From positions 496,001-560,000 of the forward strand of contig NZ_BMVP01000004.1 in NCBI RefSeq assembly GCF_014650775.1: DNA of 64,000 nucleotides, given 5' to 3'. Under the pieces are notes generated by a model that saw only the letters and a program-made list of their open reading frames with translations, was not told the origin of the DNA and made no database searches. The DNA is from Streptomyces cirratus. Lineage in GTDB: Bacteria; Actinomycetota; Actinomycetes; Streptomycetales; Streptomycetaceae. The stretch's first letter is position 1, and every line of letters starts with the position of its first letter. Positions 25,285 through 32,987 of this stretch are shown piece by piece. Made by a program: the position numbers and the translations under genes.

Positions 25285-26468
25285 CGGGCCAGGTCCTTCC
25301 AGGCGAGGTCCTTGTCGTCGCGCGGCTCGGGGGGCAGGCCCAGGACGCGTTCGGCGACGATGTTGAGGAGGATTTCGCTGGTGCCGCCCTCGATGCTGTT
25401 GCCCTTGGCGCGCAGGTAGCGGTAGCCGGCGTCCCTGCCGGTGAAGTCGACGATCTCGGGGCGGCGCATCGTCCAGTCCTCGTACAGGAGCCCCTCTTCC
25501 GCGAGGAGTTCCACCTCCAGGCCGCTGATCTCCTGGTTGAGGCGGGCGAAGGTGAGTTTCATGCCGCTGCCTTCGGGGCCGGGCTGTCCCGCGGCGAGCT
25601 GCTGGCGCAGCCGTTCGGCGGTGAGCCGGGCCACTTCCGCCTCGACCCACAGTTCCAGGAGCCGCTGGTGCAGGGCGTGGGTGCGCAGCTCGGGGCGTTC
25701 GCGCCAGGCCGCGGCGACGGGGGCGATCATGCCGCCTTCGCGGGGGATGCGCATGCCGCCGATGGAGACGCGTTCGTTCATGAGGGTCGTACGGGCGACC
25801 GCCCAGCCCTGGCCGACGGCGCCGAGCCGGTGGGCGTCGGGGATGCGGACGCCGGTGAGGAACACCTCGTTGAACTCGGCCTCGCCGGTGATCTGGCGCA
25901 GGGGGCGGACCTCCACGCCGGGGGCGTGCATGTCGCAGAGGAAGTACGTGATGCCCTGGTGCTTGGGCAAGGAGGGGTCGGTGCGGGCGATGAGGATGGC
26001 CCAGCGGGCGGTGTGGGCGCTGGAGGTCCACACCTTCTGCCCGTCGACGGTCCACTCGTCACTCGCCTCGTCGTGGACGGCGCGGGTGCCGAGGGCAGCC
26101 AGGTCCGAGCCGGCGCCGGGCTCGCTGAAGAGCTGGCACCAGACTTCTTCGCCGAGCCACAGGGGCCGCAGGAAGCGGCGCTTTTGCTCCTCGGTGCCGT
26201 AGGCGAGGATGGTGGGCGCGGCCATGCCGAGTCCGATGCCGATGCGCCGGGGGTCGTTGTCGGGGGCTCCGGCGGCCTCCAGTTCGGCGTCCACGACGGC
26301 TTGCAGGGTGCGGGGTGCGCCGAGGCCGCCGAGGCCCTCGGGGTAGTGCACCCAGGCGAGTCCGGCGTCGAAGCGGGCGCGCAGGAAGTCGGCCGGGGCG
26401 GTGGTGGCGGGCGGGTGGGCGGCGAGCAGGTCGCGGACGCGGGTGAGCAGCTCCTCGGTGGTGATCAC
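25281..26468 (-). CDS. Acyl-CoA dehydrogenase (larger subunit type)
   Basis: 395 aa from GTG 26468, which has GGAGG upstream and overlaps the quinone-oxidoreductase stop by 4 bp. Motifs: GLAWVHYPEGLGGLG, WCQLFSEPGAGSDLAALGT, VDGQKVWTSSAHTARWAIL and YRYLRAKGNSIEGGTSEILLNIVAERVLGLP at the C-terminus. It oxidises an acyl-CoA to the enoyl-CoA with FAD. It forms an overlapping three-gene unit with the oxidoreductase and the next dehydrogenase. The open frame to 27536 beyond this start is shadow within the oxidoreductase gene. Confidence 0.92.
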   Translation of the reverse strand: MITTEELLTRVRDLLAAHPPATTAPADFLRARFDAGLAWVHYPEGLGGLGAPRTLQAVVDAELEAAGAPDNDPRRIGIGLGMAAPTILAYGTEEQKRRFLRPLWLGEEVWCQLFSEPGAGSDLAALGTRAVHDEASDEWTVDGQKVWTSSAHTARWAILIARTDPSLPKHQGITYFLCDMHAPGVEVRPLRQITGEAEFNEVFLTGVRIPDAHRLGAVGQGWAVARTTLMNERVSIGGMRIPREGGMIAPVAAAWRERPELRTHALHQRLLELWVEAEVARLTAERLRQQLAAGQPGPEGSGMKLTFARLNQEISGLEVELLAEEGLLYEDWTMRRPEIVDFTGRDAGYRYLRAKGNSIEGGTSEILLNIVAERVLGLPPEPRDDKDLAWKDLAR

Positions 26469-27439
26469 CGGCTGCCTCCGTCGAGGGAGGGTACGACGAC
26501 CAGCCGTCCGGTGGTGGTGCCGTCGGCGACGCGCTGTACGGCGTCGGCGGCCGCGGTGAGCGGGACGCGTTCGCTGACGAGCGGTCTGACGGCGCCCTCG
26601 GCGGCGAGGCGGGTGAGTTCGCCGTGGCAGGCGAGGATCGCGGCCGGGTCCTTGGTGGCGTACAGGCCCCAGTGCAGGCCGAGGATGGCGTAGTTCTTGA
26701 CGAGGGCGTGGTTGAGGGCGGGGGCGGGGACGGTGCCGCCGGCGAAGCCGACGACCACGATCCGGCCCTCGAAGGCCACGCATTTGGCGGAGGCGGTGTA
26801 GGCGTCGCCGCCGACCGGGTCGTAGACCACGTCGGCTCCGCGGCCGCCGGTGAACTCCTTGACGCGGGCGACGATGTCCTCGCCGGTGCGGTCGATGACG
26901 AGGTCGCAGCCCAGTTCCTCGGCGGTCCGGGCCTTGGCCTTGCCGCCGACGACGCCGACGACGGTGGCCCCGGCGGCCTTGCCGAGCTGGACGGCGGCGC
27001 TGCCGACCCCGCCGGCGGCGGCGTGCACGAGCAGCGTCTCGCCGGGCTGCAGGCGGGCCCGGCGGTGGAGGCCGAACCAGCCGGTCTGGTACCCGATGTG
27101 GAGAGCGGCCGCCTCGGCGTCGTCGAGGGTGTCGGGGGCCGGCAGCAGGGCGTGCGCGGGCGCGGTGACGTACTCGGCGAAACCGCCGTGCGGCAGGGTC
27201 GGGTTGGCGATGACGCGGCGGCCGTCCTCGGTCTCGCCGCAGATCTCGACGCCGGGGGTGAAGGGCAGCGGCGGCCGGATCTGGTACTGGCCGCGCGCGA
27301 GCAGCGCGTCGGGGAAGTTCACGTTCGCCGCGAGTACCTTGAGCCGTACCTCGCCGTCGCCCGGTACCGGGTCGGGAACCTCTTCGAGGCGCATGGCCTC
27401 TCGGGGCTCGCCGGGGGTATGTACGCGCCATGCCTGCAT
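26465..27439 (-). CDS. NADPH:quinone oxidoreductase family protein (MDR, zinc-independent)
   Basis: 324 aa. The start at MQAWRVHTPGEP (27439) follows GGAGG; the frame opens slightly earlier at 27472. The N-terminal GroES-like domain has LAANVNFPDALLARGQYQ and PFTPGVEICG. The Rossmann part has [27 protein letters not shown] and GGRGADVVYDPVGGD. Zinc ligands are absent, as in the quinone-reductase branch. It is the first gene of the acyl-CoA dehydrogenase operon, overlapping the next gene by GTGA, and probably supplies reductase activity in the same catabolic route. Confidence 0.9.
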   Translation of the reverse strand: MQAWRVHTPGEPREAMRLEEVPDPVPGDGEVRLKVLAANVNFPDALLARGQYQIRPPLPFTPGVEICGETEDGRRVIANPTLPHGGFAEYVTAPAHALLPAPDTLDDAEAAALHIGYQTGWFGLHRRARLQPGETLLVHAAAGGVGSAAVQLGKAAGATVVGVVGGKAKARTAEELGCDLVIDRTGEDIVARVKEFTGGRGADVVYDPVGGDAYTASAKCVAFEGRIVVVGFAGGTVPAPALNHALVKNYAILGLHWGLYATKDPAAILACHGELTRLAAEGAVRPLVSERVPLTAAADAVQRVADGTTTGRLVVVPSLDGGSR

Positions 27440-27691
27440 CCGGGGCCTCCAGCCGCCGTCGAGGAACCACACTCCGAGCGCATACTAAGCGGTCGCTTGC
27501 CCCTTTGGGAACGGGTGGCGCCATCCGTATCGACATGATCCGCAGGCGCCGCGCGGCGCGGTCCGCCGTTCACCGGCGCCGTCCCGGGCACCGGCCGGGT
27601 GGGCGGAGCGGCGGCGAAGAACCGGAGCGGGGACGGGCTCGTCGCTGCGCGGGCATGGTGATCTGGGGGCCCGCACGCTATCGATGGGTGG

Positions 27692-28648
27692 GTGAAGAAC
27701 CTTCCGCGCGGGCTTCCCGCGCCGCCTCCGTCCGGCGCCGCCGCGCTGCCCGCCGGTACGTACGCCGGCCATACGGTCCTGGTCACCGGCGGCGGGACCG
27801 GGCTGGGCAAGGCGATCGCCGCGGAGTTCGCGCGGCTCGGCGCGGACGTGGTGATCGCCGGGCGGCGCCCGGCGCCGCTGGAGGCGGCGTGCGCGGAGTT
27901 GGATGCCGTCCCCGGAGCGGGCCGGGTGACGGCCGCCGTGTGCGACATCCGTGATCCCGAGCGGGTCGCGGAGGTCTTCGACGCGGCCGCGGCGGCGTCC
28001 GGGCGGACACCGGACGTCCTGGTCAACAACGCTGCCGCCAACTTCCCCTGCCCGGCGGAGGACCTGTCGCCGAACGCCTGGCGGGCGGTGGTGGACATCA
28101 CCCTGACCGGCACCTGGTTCATGACCCGCGAGTTCGGCCGCCGCCACCTCGCGGCCGGCACGCCCGGGTCGATCGTCAGCATCGGGGCCTCCTACGCCTG
28201 GACCGGCGGACCCGGCTTCGCGCACAGCGCCGCCGCGAAGGCGGGGGTGAAGAACCTGGTGGAGACGCTGGCCGTCGAGTGGGGTCCCTACGGCATCCGG
28301 ATCAACGGCCTGGTGCCGGGGCTGTTCCCGCACGAGGACATGAGCGGGGACATCCGCGACGGCCTGGACCGGGCCGGGCCCGGGGCTGCGGCAAGCCCCG
28401 GGACAAAGGCTGGGGCTGCGGCAAGCCCCGGGGCAGGGGCCGGGCATGCCGCCCGGCAGCCCGCCCTGCGGGTCGGGGAGCCCCGGGAACTGGGCTGGGC
28501 CGCCACCTTCCTGGCCTCCCCCTACGCCCGCTTCATCACCGGGCACACCCTGGTGGTCGACGGCGCGAACTGGCAACGCCGGTCCCTGGTCAACCCGGAC
28601 GTCGTGCCGGTGCGGGAGCAGCTGGGGCGCGGCCCGTTCACCGGGTGA
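27692..28648 (+). CDS. SDR-family oxidoreductase, 2,4-dienoyl-CoA reductase-like
   Basis: 318 aa, GTG start. The cofactor motif VTGGGTGLGKAIAAEF and NNAAANF are normal. In the active site the usual YxxxK is replaced: AHSAAAKAGVKNL keeps the Lys but has Ser where Tyr is expected, as in 2,4-dienoyl-CoA reductases. This suits the neighbouring fatty-acid genes. Residues ~229-250 are an insertion, GAAASPGTKAGAAASPGAGAG, encoded by a 30-bp tandem duplication (28382-28431), in the mobile loop before the C-terminal GEPRELGWAATFLAS. It probably reduces a dienoyl-CoA or related ketone. Confidence 0.88.
   Translation: MKNLPRGLPAPPPSGAAALPAGTYAGHTVLVTGGGTGLGKAIAAEFARLGADVVIAGRRPAPLEAACAELDAVPGAGRVTAAVCDIRDPERVAEVFDAAAAASGRTPDVLVNNAAANFPCPAEDLSPNAWRAVVDITLTGTWFMTREFGRRHLAAGTPGSIVSIGASYAWTGGPGFAHSAAAKAGVKNLVETLAVEWGPYGIRINGLVPGLFPHEDMSGDIRDGLDRAGPGAAASPGTKAGAAASPGAGAGHAARQPALRVGEPRELGWAATFLASPYARFITGHTLVVDGANWQRRSLVNPDVVPVREQLGRGPFTG
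28382..28431 (+). repeat. In-frame duplication carrying a small hairpin, inside the SDR gene
   Basis: A 20-base unit beginning GGGGCTGCGGCAAGCCCC occurs at 28382-28401 and again at 28412-28431 with a 30-bp period. Each copy can fold on itself (GGGGCT with AGCCCC). The period is a multiple of three, so the frame is kept and ten residues are added. Confidence 0.7.
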
Positions 28649-28675
28649 GAGGGTGAGAGGGCCGCGTCGCCGGGT

Positions 28676-29524
28676 TCAGGTGCCGGTGAAGTGCGGGGGA
28701 CGGCGGGCGGCCTTCGCCCCGTAGCCCTCGCTCGCGTCGCGCGAGGTGAGGGTCAGGGCCGCCGTCATCGCCACCCGGTCCAGGGCCGCCGGGAGGGCGG
28801 CGTCCGCGTAGGCGTCGACGGCACGCTTGATGCCCTGGACGGCCAGGGGCGCGTTGGCGGCGATCTCCGCTGCCACCGCGCGTGCGGTGGCGTCGAGCTC
28901 GGCCCCGGGCACGACGACCTGGACCAGGCCCCGGCGTTCCGCGGTCGCGGCGTCGATGCGGCGGCCCGTCAGGGCGAGGAACTTCGCCCAGCCCGCACCC
29001 GCGTCCCGGGCGATGCGCAGGTCGCCGCCCGCGTCCACCGCGACGCCGACGCCCGCCTCCGGCAGCGCGAAGACGGCGTCCTCGGCGGCCACCCGGATGT
29101 CGGCCATCAGGGCCAGCTCGAAGCCGAAGCCGAGGCAGTAGCCCTGCACCGCGGCGACCACCGGCTGGGGCAGCCCGGCGAGGACCGCGAAGCGCTCGTG
29201 GGCCCAGCGGATGCCCTCGTAGTAGTTCCGGGTCCGCTCGGCGCCGCTCTCCCCCGTGATGTCGCCGCCCGGGGCCGTGACGTCGATCCCGGCGCAGAAC
29301 GCCCGGCCTTCGGCCCGCAGCAGGACCACCCGTACGTCCGGGTCGAAGCGGATCCGGTCGGCCAGCAGACCGAGCTGGCGGGTGGACTCCCAGCTCCACC
29401 CGTTGAGCCGGTCCGGGCGGCAGAGGGTGAGGACGGCGACCGCGTCGGTCACCTCCAACCGGATCCGCTGCTCGCCCCGCGCGACGTCCGTACTGGTGGT
29501 GTCGATCACCGCAACCCCGATCAC
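28676..29524 (-). CDS. Enoyl-CoA hydratase/isomerase
   Basis: 282-aa crotonase-fold protein. AFCAGIDV supplies one oxyanion-hole strand, YCLGFGFELALMADIRVAAEDAVFALPEAGVG the second; the Glu after LPEAG and an acidic residue upstream are candidates for catalysis. It would hydrate trans-2-enoyl-CoA made by the acyl-CoA dehydrogenases of the region. GTG start at 29524; a nearby duplicated gatcaccgc motif encodes VAVI-type residues so the exact start is uncertain by a few codons. It converges with the SDR gene. Confidence 0.88.
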   Translation of the reverse strand: MIGVAVIDTTSTDVARGEQRIRLEVTDAVAVLTLCRPDRLNGWSWESTRQLGLLADRIRFDPDVRVVLLRAEGRAFCAGIDVTAPGGDITGESGAERTRNYYEGIRWAHERFAVLAGLPQPVVAAVQGYCLGFGFELALMADIRVAAEDAVFALPEAGVGVAVDAGGDLRIARDAGAGWAKFLALTGRRIDAATAERRGLVQVVVPGAELDATARAVAAEIAANAPLAVQGIKRAVDAYADAALPAALDRVAMTAALTLTSRDASEGYGAKAARRPPHFTGT

Positions 29525-29569
29525 CGCGACCCCATGATCTGACGAGGCGTCAGCCTACCGGGGTGCCGG

Positions 29570-29988
29570 TCAGCGCGGGAAGAGCTCGAACGCGACCGCC
29601 GGCCGGCCGCCGAACCGGGCCGCCACCTGCTGGGCGTTGCCCGTCAGGAAGGTGCGGACGTACTCCTCGGGGTCCTGGTCGGTCAGCGCCTCGATGTACG
29701 CCTTGTGCTTGAGCAGGGACTCCACGGAGCGTTCGAGGCCGGGGCCCGCGTCGGCCGCGTGGGTCGGCGTGGTGGTTCCCGACACCGCGACCCAGCGCAC
29801 TCCGTCCCAGGGCTCCAGGCCCTGCTCCGTGAGGAGTTCGGGGAAGATCCAGCGGTTCCCGGCGTCACCCGCCGCGTCCAGCGTGGCCCGGCCGACGGCC
29901 TTGTGGTCGGGGGTGTTCCAGGCGCCTCCGCCGTCCGCCCCGCCCCAGGTGTCGCGGTGGTTGAGGGTGATGACGAGGCGGTGTCGGG
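29570..29988 (-). pseudogene. PIG-L family deacetylase, C-terminal fragment
   Basis: The frame can be read from about 29986 as [80 protein letters not shown] and ends FELFPR. These are the C-terminal ~140 residues of a PIG-L/LmbE-type deacetylase, including the PDH metal motif. The N-terminal half with the HPDD zinc motif is missing: at 29980-29992 the sequence changes directly into the alcohol dehydrogenase gene in another frame. The only in-frame start (29800) lies inside the domain. I read it as a deletion product. Confidence 0.75.
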
Positions 29989-30827
29989 ACGCCGACGAGC
30001 ACCACGGTTCCGGCGAGGTCGCGCGCGTAGAAGGCCTGCCGGTACGTCTCGGGGCGGCCCACGGCCTCGATGACCACGTCCGCGCCGTTGCCGCCGGTCA
30101 GCTCCTGCACGGCCTTGACGACGTCCTCGGTGCGGCCGTTGACGGTGTGGGTGGCGCCCAGGCCCCGCGCCCACTCCAGCTTCCGGTCGTCCAGGTCGAC
30201 GGCGATGATCCGCGAGGCGCCGGCCAGCCGGGCGCCCGCCACCGCCGCGCTGCCCACTCCCCCGCAGCCGATGACGGCGACCGAGTCCCCCCGGCCCACG
30301 TTGCCGGTGTTCAGGGCGGCGCCCAGGCCCGCCATCACCCCGCAGCCCAGCAGCCCCGCGGCGGCCGGTGAGGCGGCCGGGTCGACCTTGGTGCACTGCC
30401 CGGCCGCCACCAGGGTCTTCTCGGCGAAGGCGCCGATGCCGAGGGCCGGGGAGAGCGGGGTGCCGTCCTCCAGGGTCATGGGCTGTGCCGCGTTGTGCGT
30501 GGCGAAGCAGTACCACGGACGCCCGCGCCGGCAGGCACGGCAGTCACCGCACACGGCCCGCCAGTTGAGGATGACGAAGTCACCGGGTGCGACGGAGGTC
30601 ACGTCCGGACCGACCGACTCCACGATCCCGGCGGCCTCGTGGCCGAGGAGGAAGGGGAACTCGTCGTTGATCCCGCCCTCGCGGTAGTGCAGGTCGGTGT
30701 GGCAGACCCCGCAGGCCTGCACCTTGACCAGCGCCTCGCCGGGGCCCGGGTCCGGCACGAGGATCGTGGTCGTCTCCACCGGCGCGCCCTTGCTCCGCGC
30801 GATGACCCCTCGTACGCGATGCGTCAC
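29865..30827 (-). pseudogene. S-(hydroxymethyl)mycothiol dehydrogenase-like alcohol dehydrogenase, C-terminally truncated
   Basis: From GTG 30827 the protein reads [20 protein letters not shown] and matches zinc alcohol dehydrogenases acting on mycothiol adducts of formaldehyde. Present: catalytic-zinc [14 protein letters not shown] and GHEAAG, structural-zinc [15 protein letters not shown], and the NAD motif [18 protein letters not shown]. Homology ends at [10 protein letters not shown] (about 29990). The following ~40 residues are Arg/Pro-rich and come from reading the PIG-L fragment out of frame. About 85-90 C-terminal residues of the usual ~360 are therefore lost, including dimer and substrate contacts. 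A start at 30863 is possible. Confidence 0.75.
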
Positions 30828-30939
30828 TTCGTACCCCGCTCTGGTCGGCTCTGTCCGGATCATCGAACGTACACGGACGGCGCCCGGCGCGGGAGTTGTG
30901 TCACCCGGTGGCGCGGGATCCGGCCAGACCGGCGGCAGT

Positions 30940-31505
30940 GCCTCCGGCAGCGCGGCCCCCGGAGCGCGGCGGCACCGGGGTGACCGGCTGCTCCGCTGCG
31001 GGGCGACGGACACCCCTGCCCGGCGGCGACGAGGCGAGGACGGTGGCGAACTCGCCGCCCCGGTGCCGGATCCGGGGCGCGGACCGGGCGCCCGGCGCCC
31101 GTCGCCCGGCGCCCGTCAGGCCCGTACGGTCATGGCGTGGCGTGGCGTTCCGGGTACGGCGGTGAACCGGGTTGCTCCGGCGTGGCGGCGCAGTACCTGC
31201 TCCTGGCTGGTCCGGGTGCCCGCCGGGAGCGCCGAGCCCGGCGGAGGCCGGGGCGGCGAGGTACACGGCCTCCTCGAAGAGCGGCTCGATGTCCGGGCCC
31301 GGTTCGCGCGCGGCGGGGACGAAGTCGTACTCGTGGACCAGGGCCCCGTCCGGCCGGCCGGCGCGCAGCGCGTGCGCGATCGCCACCGGCCCGGCTTCGC
31401 GGACCATCGGCTCCGGCCCGGGGTGGCGGCGGGAGAGGGCGGCCGGGACGGGGCGGCCGGGACGACGGCCCGCGGGACGGTGTGGAAGGACCCGGTGCGC
31501 AGGGG
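30940..31505 (-). pseudogene. LysR-type regulator remnant (effector-binding domain, frameshifted)
   Basis: Pieces of a LysR substrate-binding domain appear in order but in different frames on the minus strand: GSFHTVPRAVVPAA (near 31500), then HALRAGRPDGALVHEYDFVPAA and EPLFEEAVYLAAPASA (31260-31400), then TPRHAMTVRA and [16 protein letters not shown] (31000-31140). At least two frameshifts are needed. The N-terminal winged-helix is not found; its expected place holds a dapA-like remnant on the opposite strand. It is a dead gene. Confidence 0.6.
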
Positions 31506-31589
31506 CCCGCCGGGCCGCGGCGGGCTTCCGCGACGGGTACCCCTCGCCGCTGCTCGCGCCCGCGGTGCGGCAGGCGGGATCCCCGTCCC

Positions 31590-31853
31590 GGCGCACCCGG
31601 CGACGGACCGGTACGCCGAGCTCACCTCGGCCCGGGCGTCGGGGGACGTCCCGCGCACCCGGCCCCGGGGCGCGCTCCGGCCCGGCTCTCGACGGCACTG
31701 CTCGCCGATCCCAACCCGGCGGTGATCAAGGCGGTGTTGCACGCCCGGGGCCGGATTCCCTCCCCGGACGTACGCCTCCCACTGCCGTCGGCGTCCAAGG
31801 GCGCGCCGACCGACGCCCCCGCGGCCCTCACGGCGCTCGACATGCCGGAATAA
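31590..31853 (+). pseudogene. dapA-like (dihydrodipicolinate synthase family) 3' remnant
   Basis: Two frames together read RYAELTSARASGDVPRTR then LSTALLADPNPAVIKAVLHARGRIPSPDVRLPLPSA, ending at TAA 31851-31853. The motif ADPNPAVIKAVLH-GRIPSPDVRLPL is typical of the C-terminus of DapA/NAL-family aldolases. The catalytic barrel (YxxxN, active Lys) is absent and one frameshift lies near 31680. Its orientation, divergent from the LysR remnant, suggests both came from one regulator-enzyme pair that lost its central part. Confidence 0.6.
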
Positions 31854-32210
31854 GTCCTGGATGGGCGATTCGCGCATAACAGCCGGGTCGCCCGAATCAG
31901 GAACATCGCGGGGGGAGTTGCCCCGGTTTGGCGAAGGACCCGTCCACTCGTGATGTGAGTCACTCGGGGCGCGTCAACATCAATTCCGAGAAAGGTCCGA
32001 TTCCCTTTCCCCGGAAAGAAAGTTGGCATTTCGTGGAACGCATTCCCAAGGTCATTTACCGGGTCCCGTGCGGCAAGTCGATCACCCGACGGAATTCACG
32101 CCTTGTTCCGGTCGCCCGGATTCGCCTACGGTCACCTCGTTCCCAGCGGCCGCCCCGTGAAACCGGTCGCCGCCAGGGCTCTCCCGTACCCCCACGTGAG
32201 GAATTGCGCC
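31854..32210. other. Intergenic region upstream of the LysM gene
   Basis: 357 bp with lower GC than its surroundings. It contains the dyad CTTTCC-CC-GGAAAG (32005-32018), a possible promoter (TTGTTC at 32103-32108, 18 bp, TACGGT at 32127-32132) and a ribosome site GAGGA before the ATG at 32211. I see no coding frame with family features. Wall-hydrolase genes of this kind are often under a c-di-AMP riboswitch, but I could not match that consensus here. Confidence 0.35.
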
Positions 32211-32933
32211 ATGCGCCCAAAGGGTAAGCACCGCCGGCCGAAGCAGCACCGGATAGCCCGCAAGCTGGCCGTGGCCGGCACGGGCGGAGCGGCCCTCGCC
32301 CTCCCGCTGGTCGGCGCGACCACGGCCGGCGCGACGGAGACCACCGCCGCTCCCACTACGTACGCCGTGGTCGCCGGTGACACCCTTTCGCAGATCGCGG
32401 CCGCCCACTCGGTGAGCGGCGGCTGGCAGCAGCTCTACCAGGCGAACAAGAGCGTCATCGGCGCCAACCCCTCGATCATCCAGCCCGGCATCAAGCTGAC
32501 GCTCGGGACGGCGAAGACGGCGACGGCGAAGACGGCGACGGCGAAGACGGCCACCGCGAAGACCGGCACGGCGACGGCGGTCCAGGCCGTGGCCCGGCCC
32601 GCCACCTCCTACGCCAACAATCTCGACGGCTGGATACGCCAGTCGCTCGACGTCATGGCGCAGCACGGCATTCCCGGCAGCTACAACGGAATTCTGCGCA
32701 ATGTGATGCGCGAGTCCTCGGGCAATCCCCTTGCGATCAACAACTGGGACTCCAACGCCGCGGCCGGTATCCCCTCCAAGGGGCTGCTCCAGGTCATCGA
32801 CCCGACCTTCCGCACCTATCACGTGCCGGGAACTTCGCTGGACTCCTACGACCCCGTCGCGAACATCACCGCAGCCTGCAATTACGCGGCCGCCCGCTAC
32901 GGGTCGATCGACAACGTCAACGGCCCTTACTAA
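32211..32933 (+). CDS. LysM domain protein with lytic transglycosylase-like domain
   Basis: 240 aa, secreted. A long basic signal (RPKGKHRRPKQHRIARKLAVAG...) precedes a LysM domain (~50-98, TYAVVAGDTLSQIAAAH ... IIQPGIKLTL) that binds peptidoglycan. A repeated ATAKT linker (~99-117) leads to an SLT-like domain (~130-240) with the catalytic Glu in NVMRESSGNPLAINNWD and the GLLQVIDPTF motif. It should cleave glycan strands during growth. It is followed by an intrinsic terminator and is monocistronic. Confidence 0.9.
   Translation: MRPKGKHRRPKQHRIARKLAVAGTGGAALALPLVGATTAGATETTAAPTTYAVVAGDTLSQIAAAHSVSGGWQQLYQANKSVIGANPSIIQPGIKLTLGTAKTATAKTATAKTATAKTGTATAVQAVARPATSYANNLDGWIRQSLDVMAQHGIPGSYNGILRNVMRESSGNPLAINNWDSNAAAGIPSKGLLQVIDPTFRTYHVPGTSLDSYDPVANITAACNYAAARYGSIDNVNGPY
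32511..32562 (+). repeat. 15-bp tandem repeat encoding the ATAKT linker
   Basis: A near-perfect 15-bp unit (acggcgacggcgaag) is repeated about three times and fades 3'. It encodes T-A-T-A-K units that separate the LysM and catalytic domains. The number of units is likely to vary between strains. Confidence 0.7.
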
Positions 32934-32944
32934 AGAGGCCTTTC

Positions 32945-32984
32945 ACCGCCCGGGTGCCCGATGTACGGGTACCCGGGCGGTTTT
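32945..32984 (+). terminator. Intrinsic terminator of the LysM gene
   Basis: ACCGCCCGGGT (32945-32955) pairs with ACCCGGGCGGT (32971-32981) with further GCCC/GGGT pairing inside, and a TTTT run follows. This is the most canonical rho-independent terminator in the window. Confidence 0.85.
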
Positions 32985-32987
32985 GCG

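Noticed and set aside
24172..27536. Fused multi-domain acyl-CoA dehydrogenase frames
   Set aside because: Long open frames arise because neighbouring genes overlap by 4 bp; domain boundaries and ribosome sites support separate genes.
31880..32210. Possible c-di-AMP (ydaO) riboswitch before the LysM gene
   Set aside because: Position would fit, but I could not match the conserved core elements; would need a covariance-model search.
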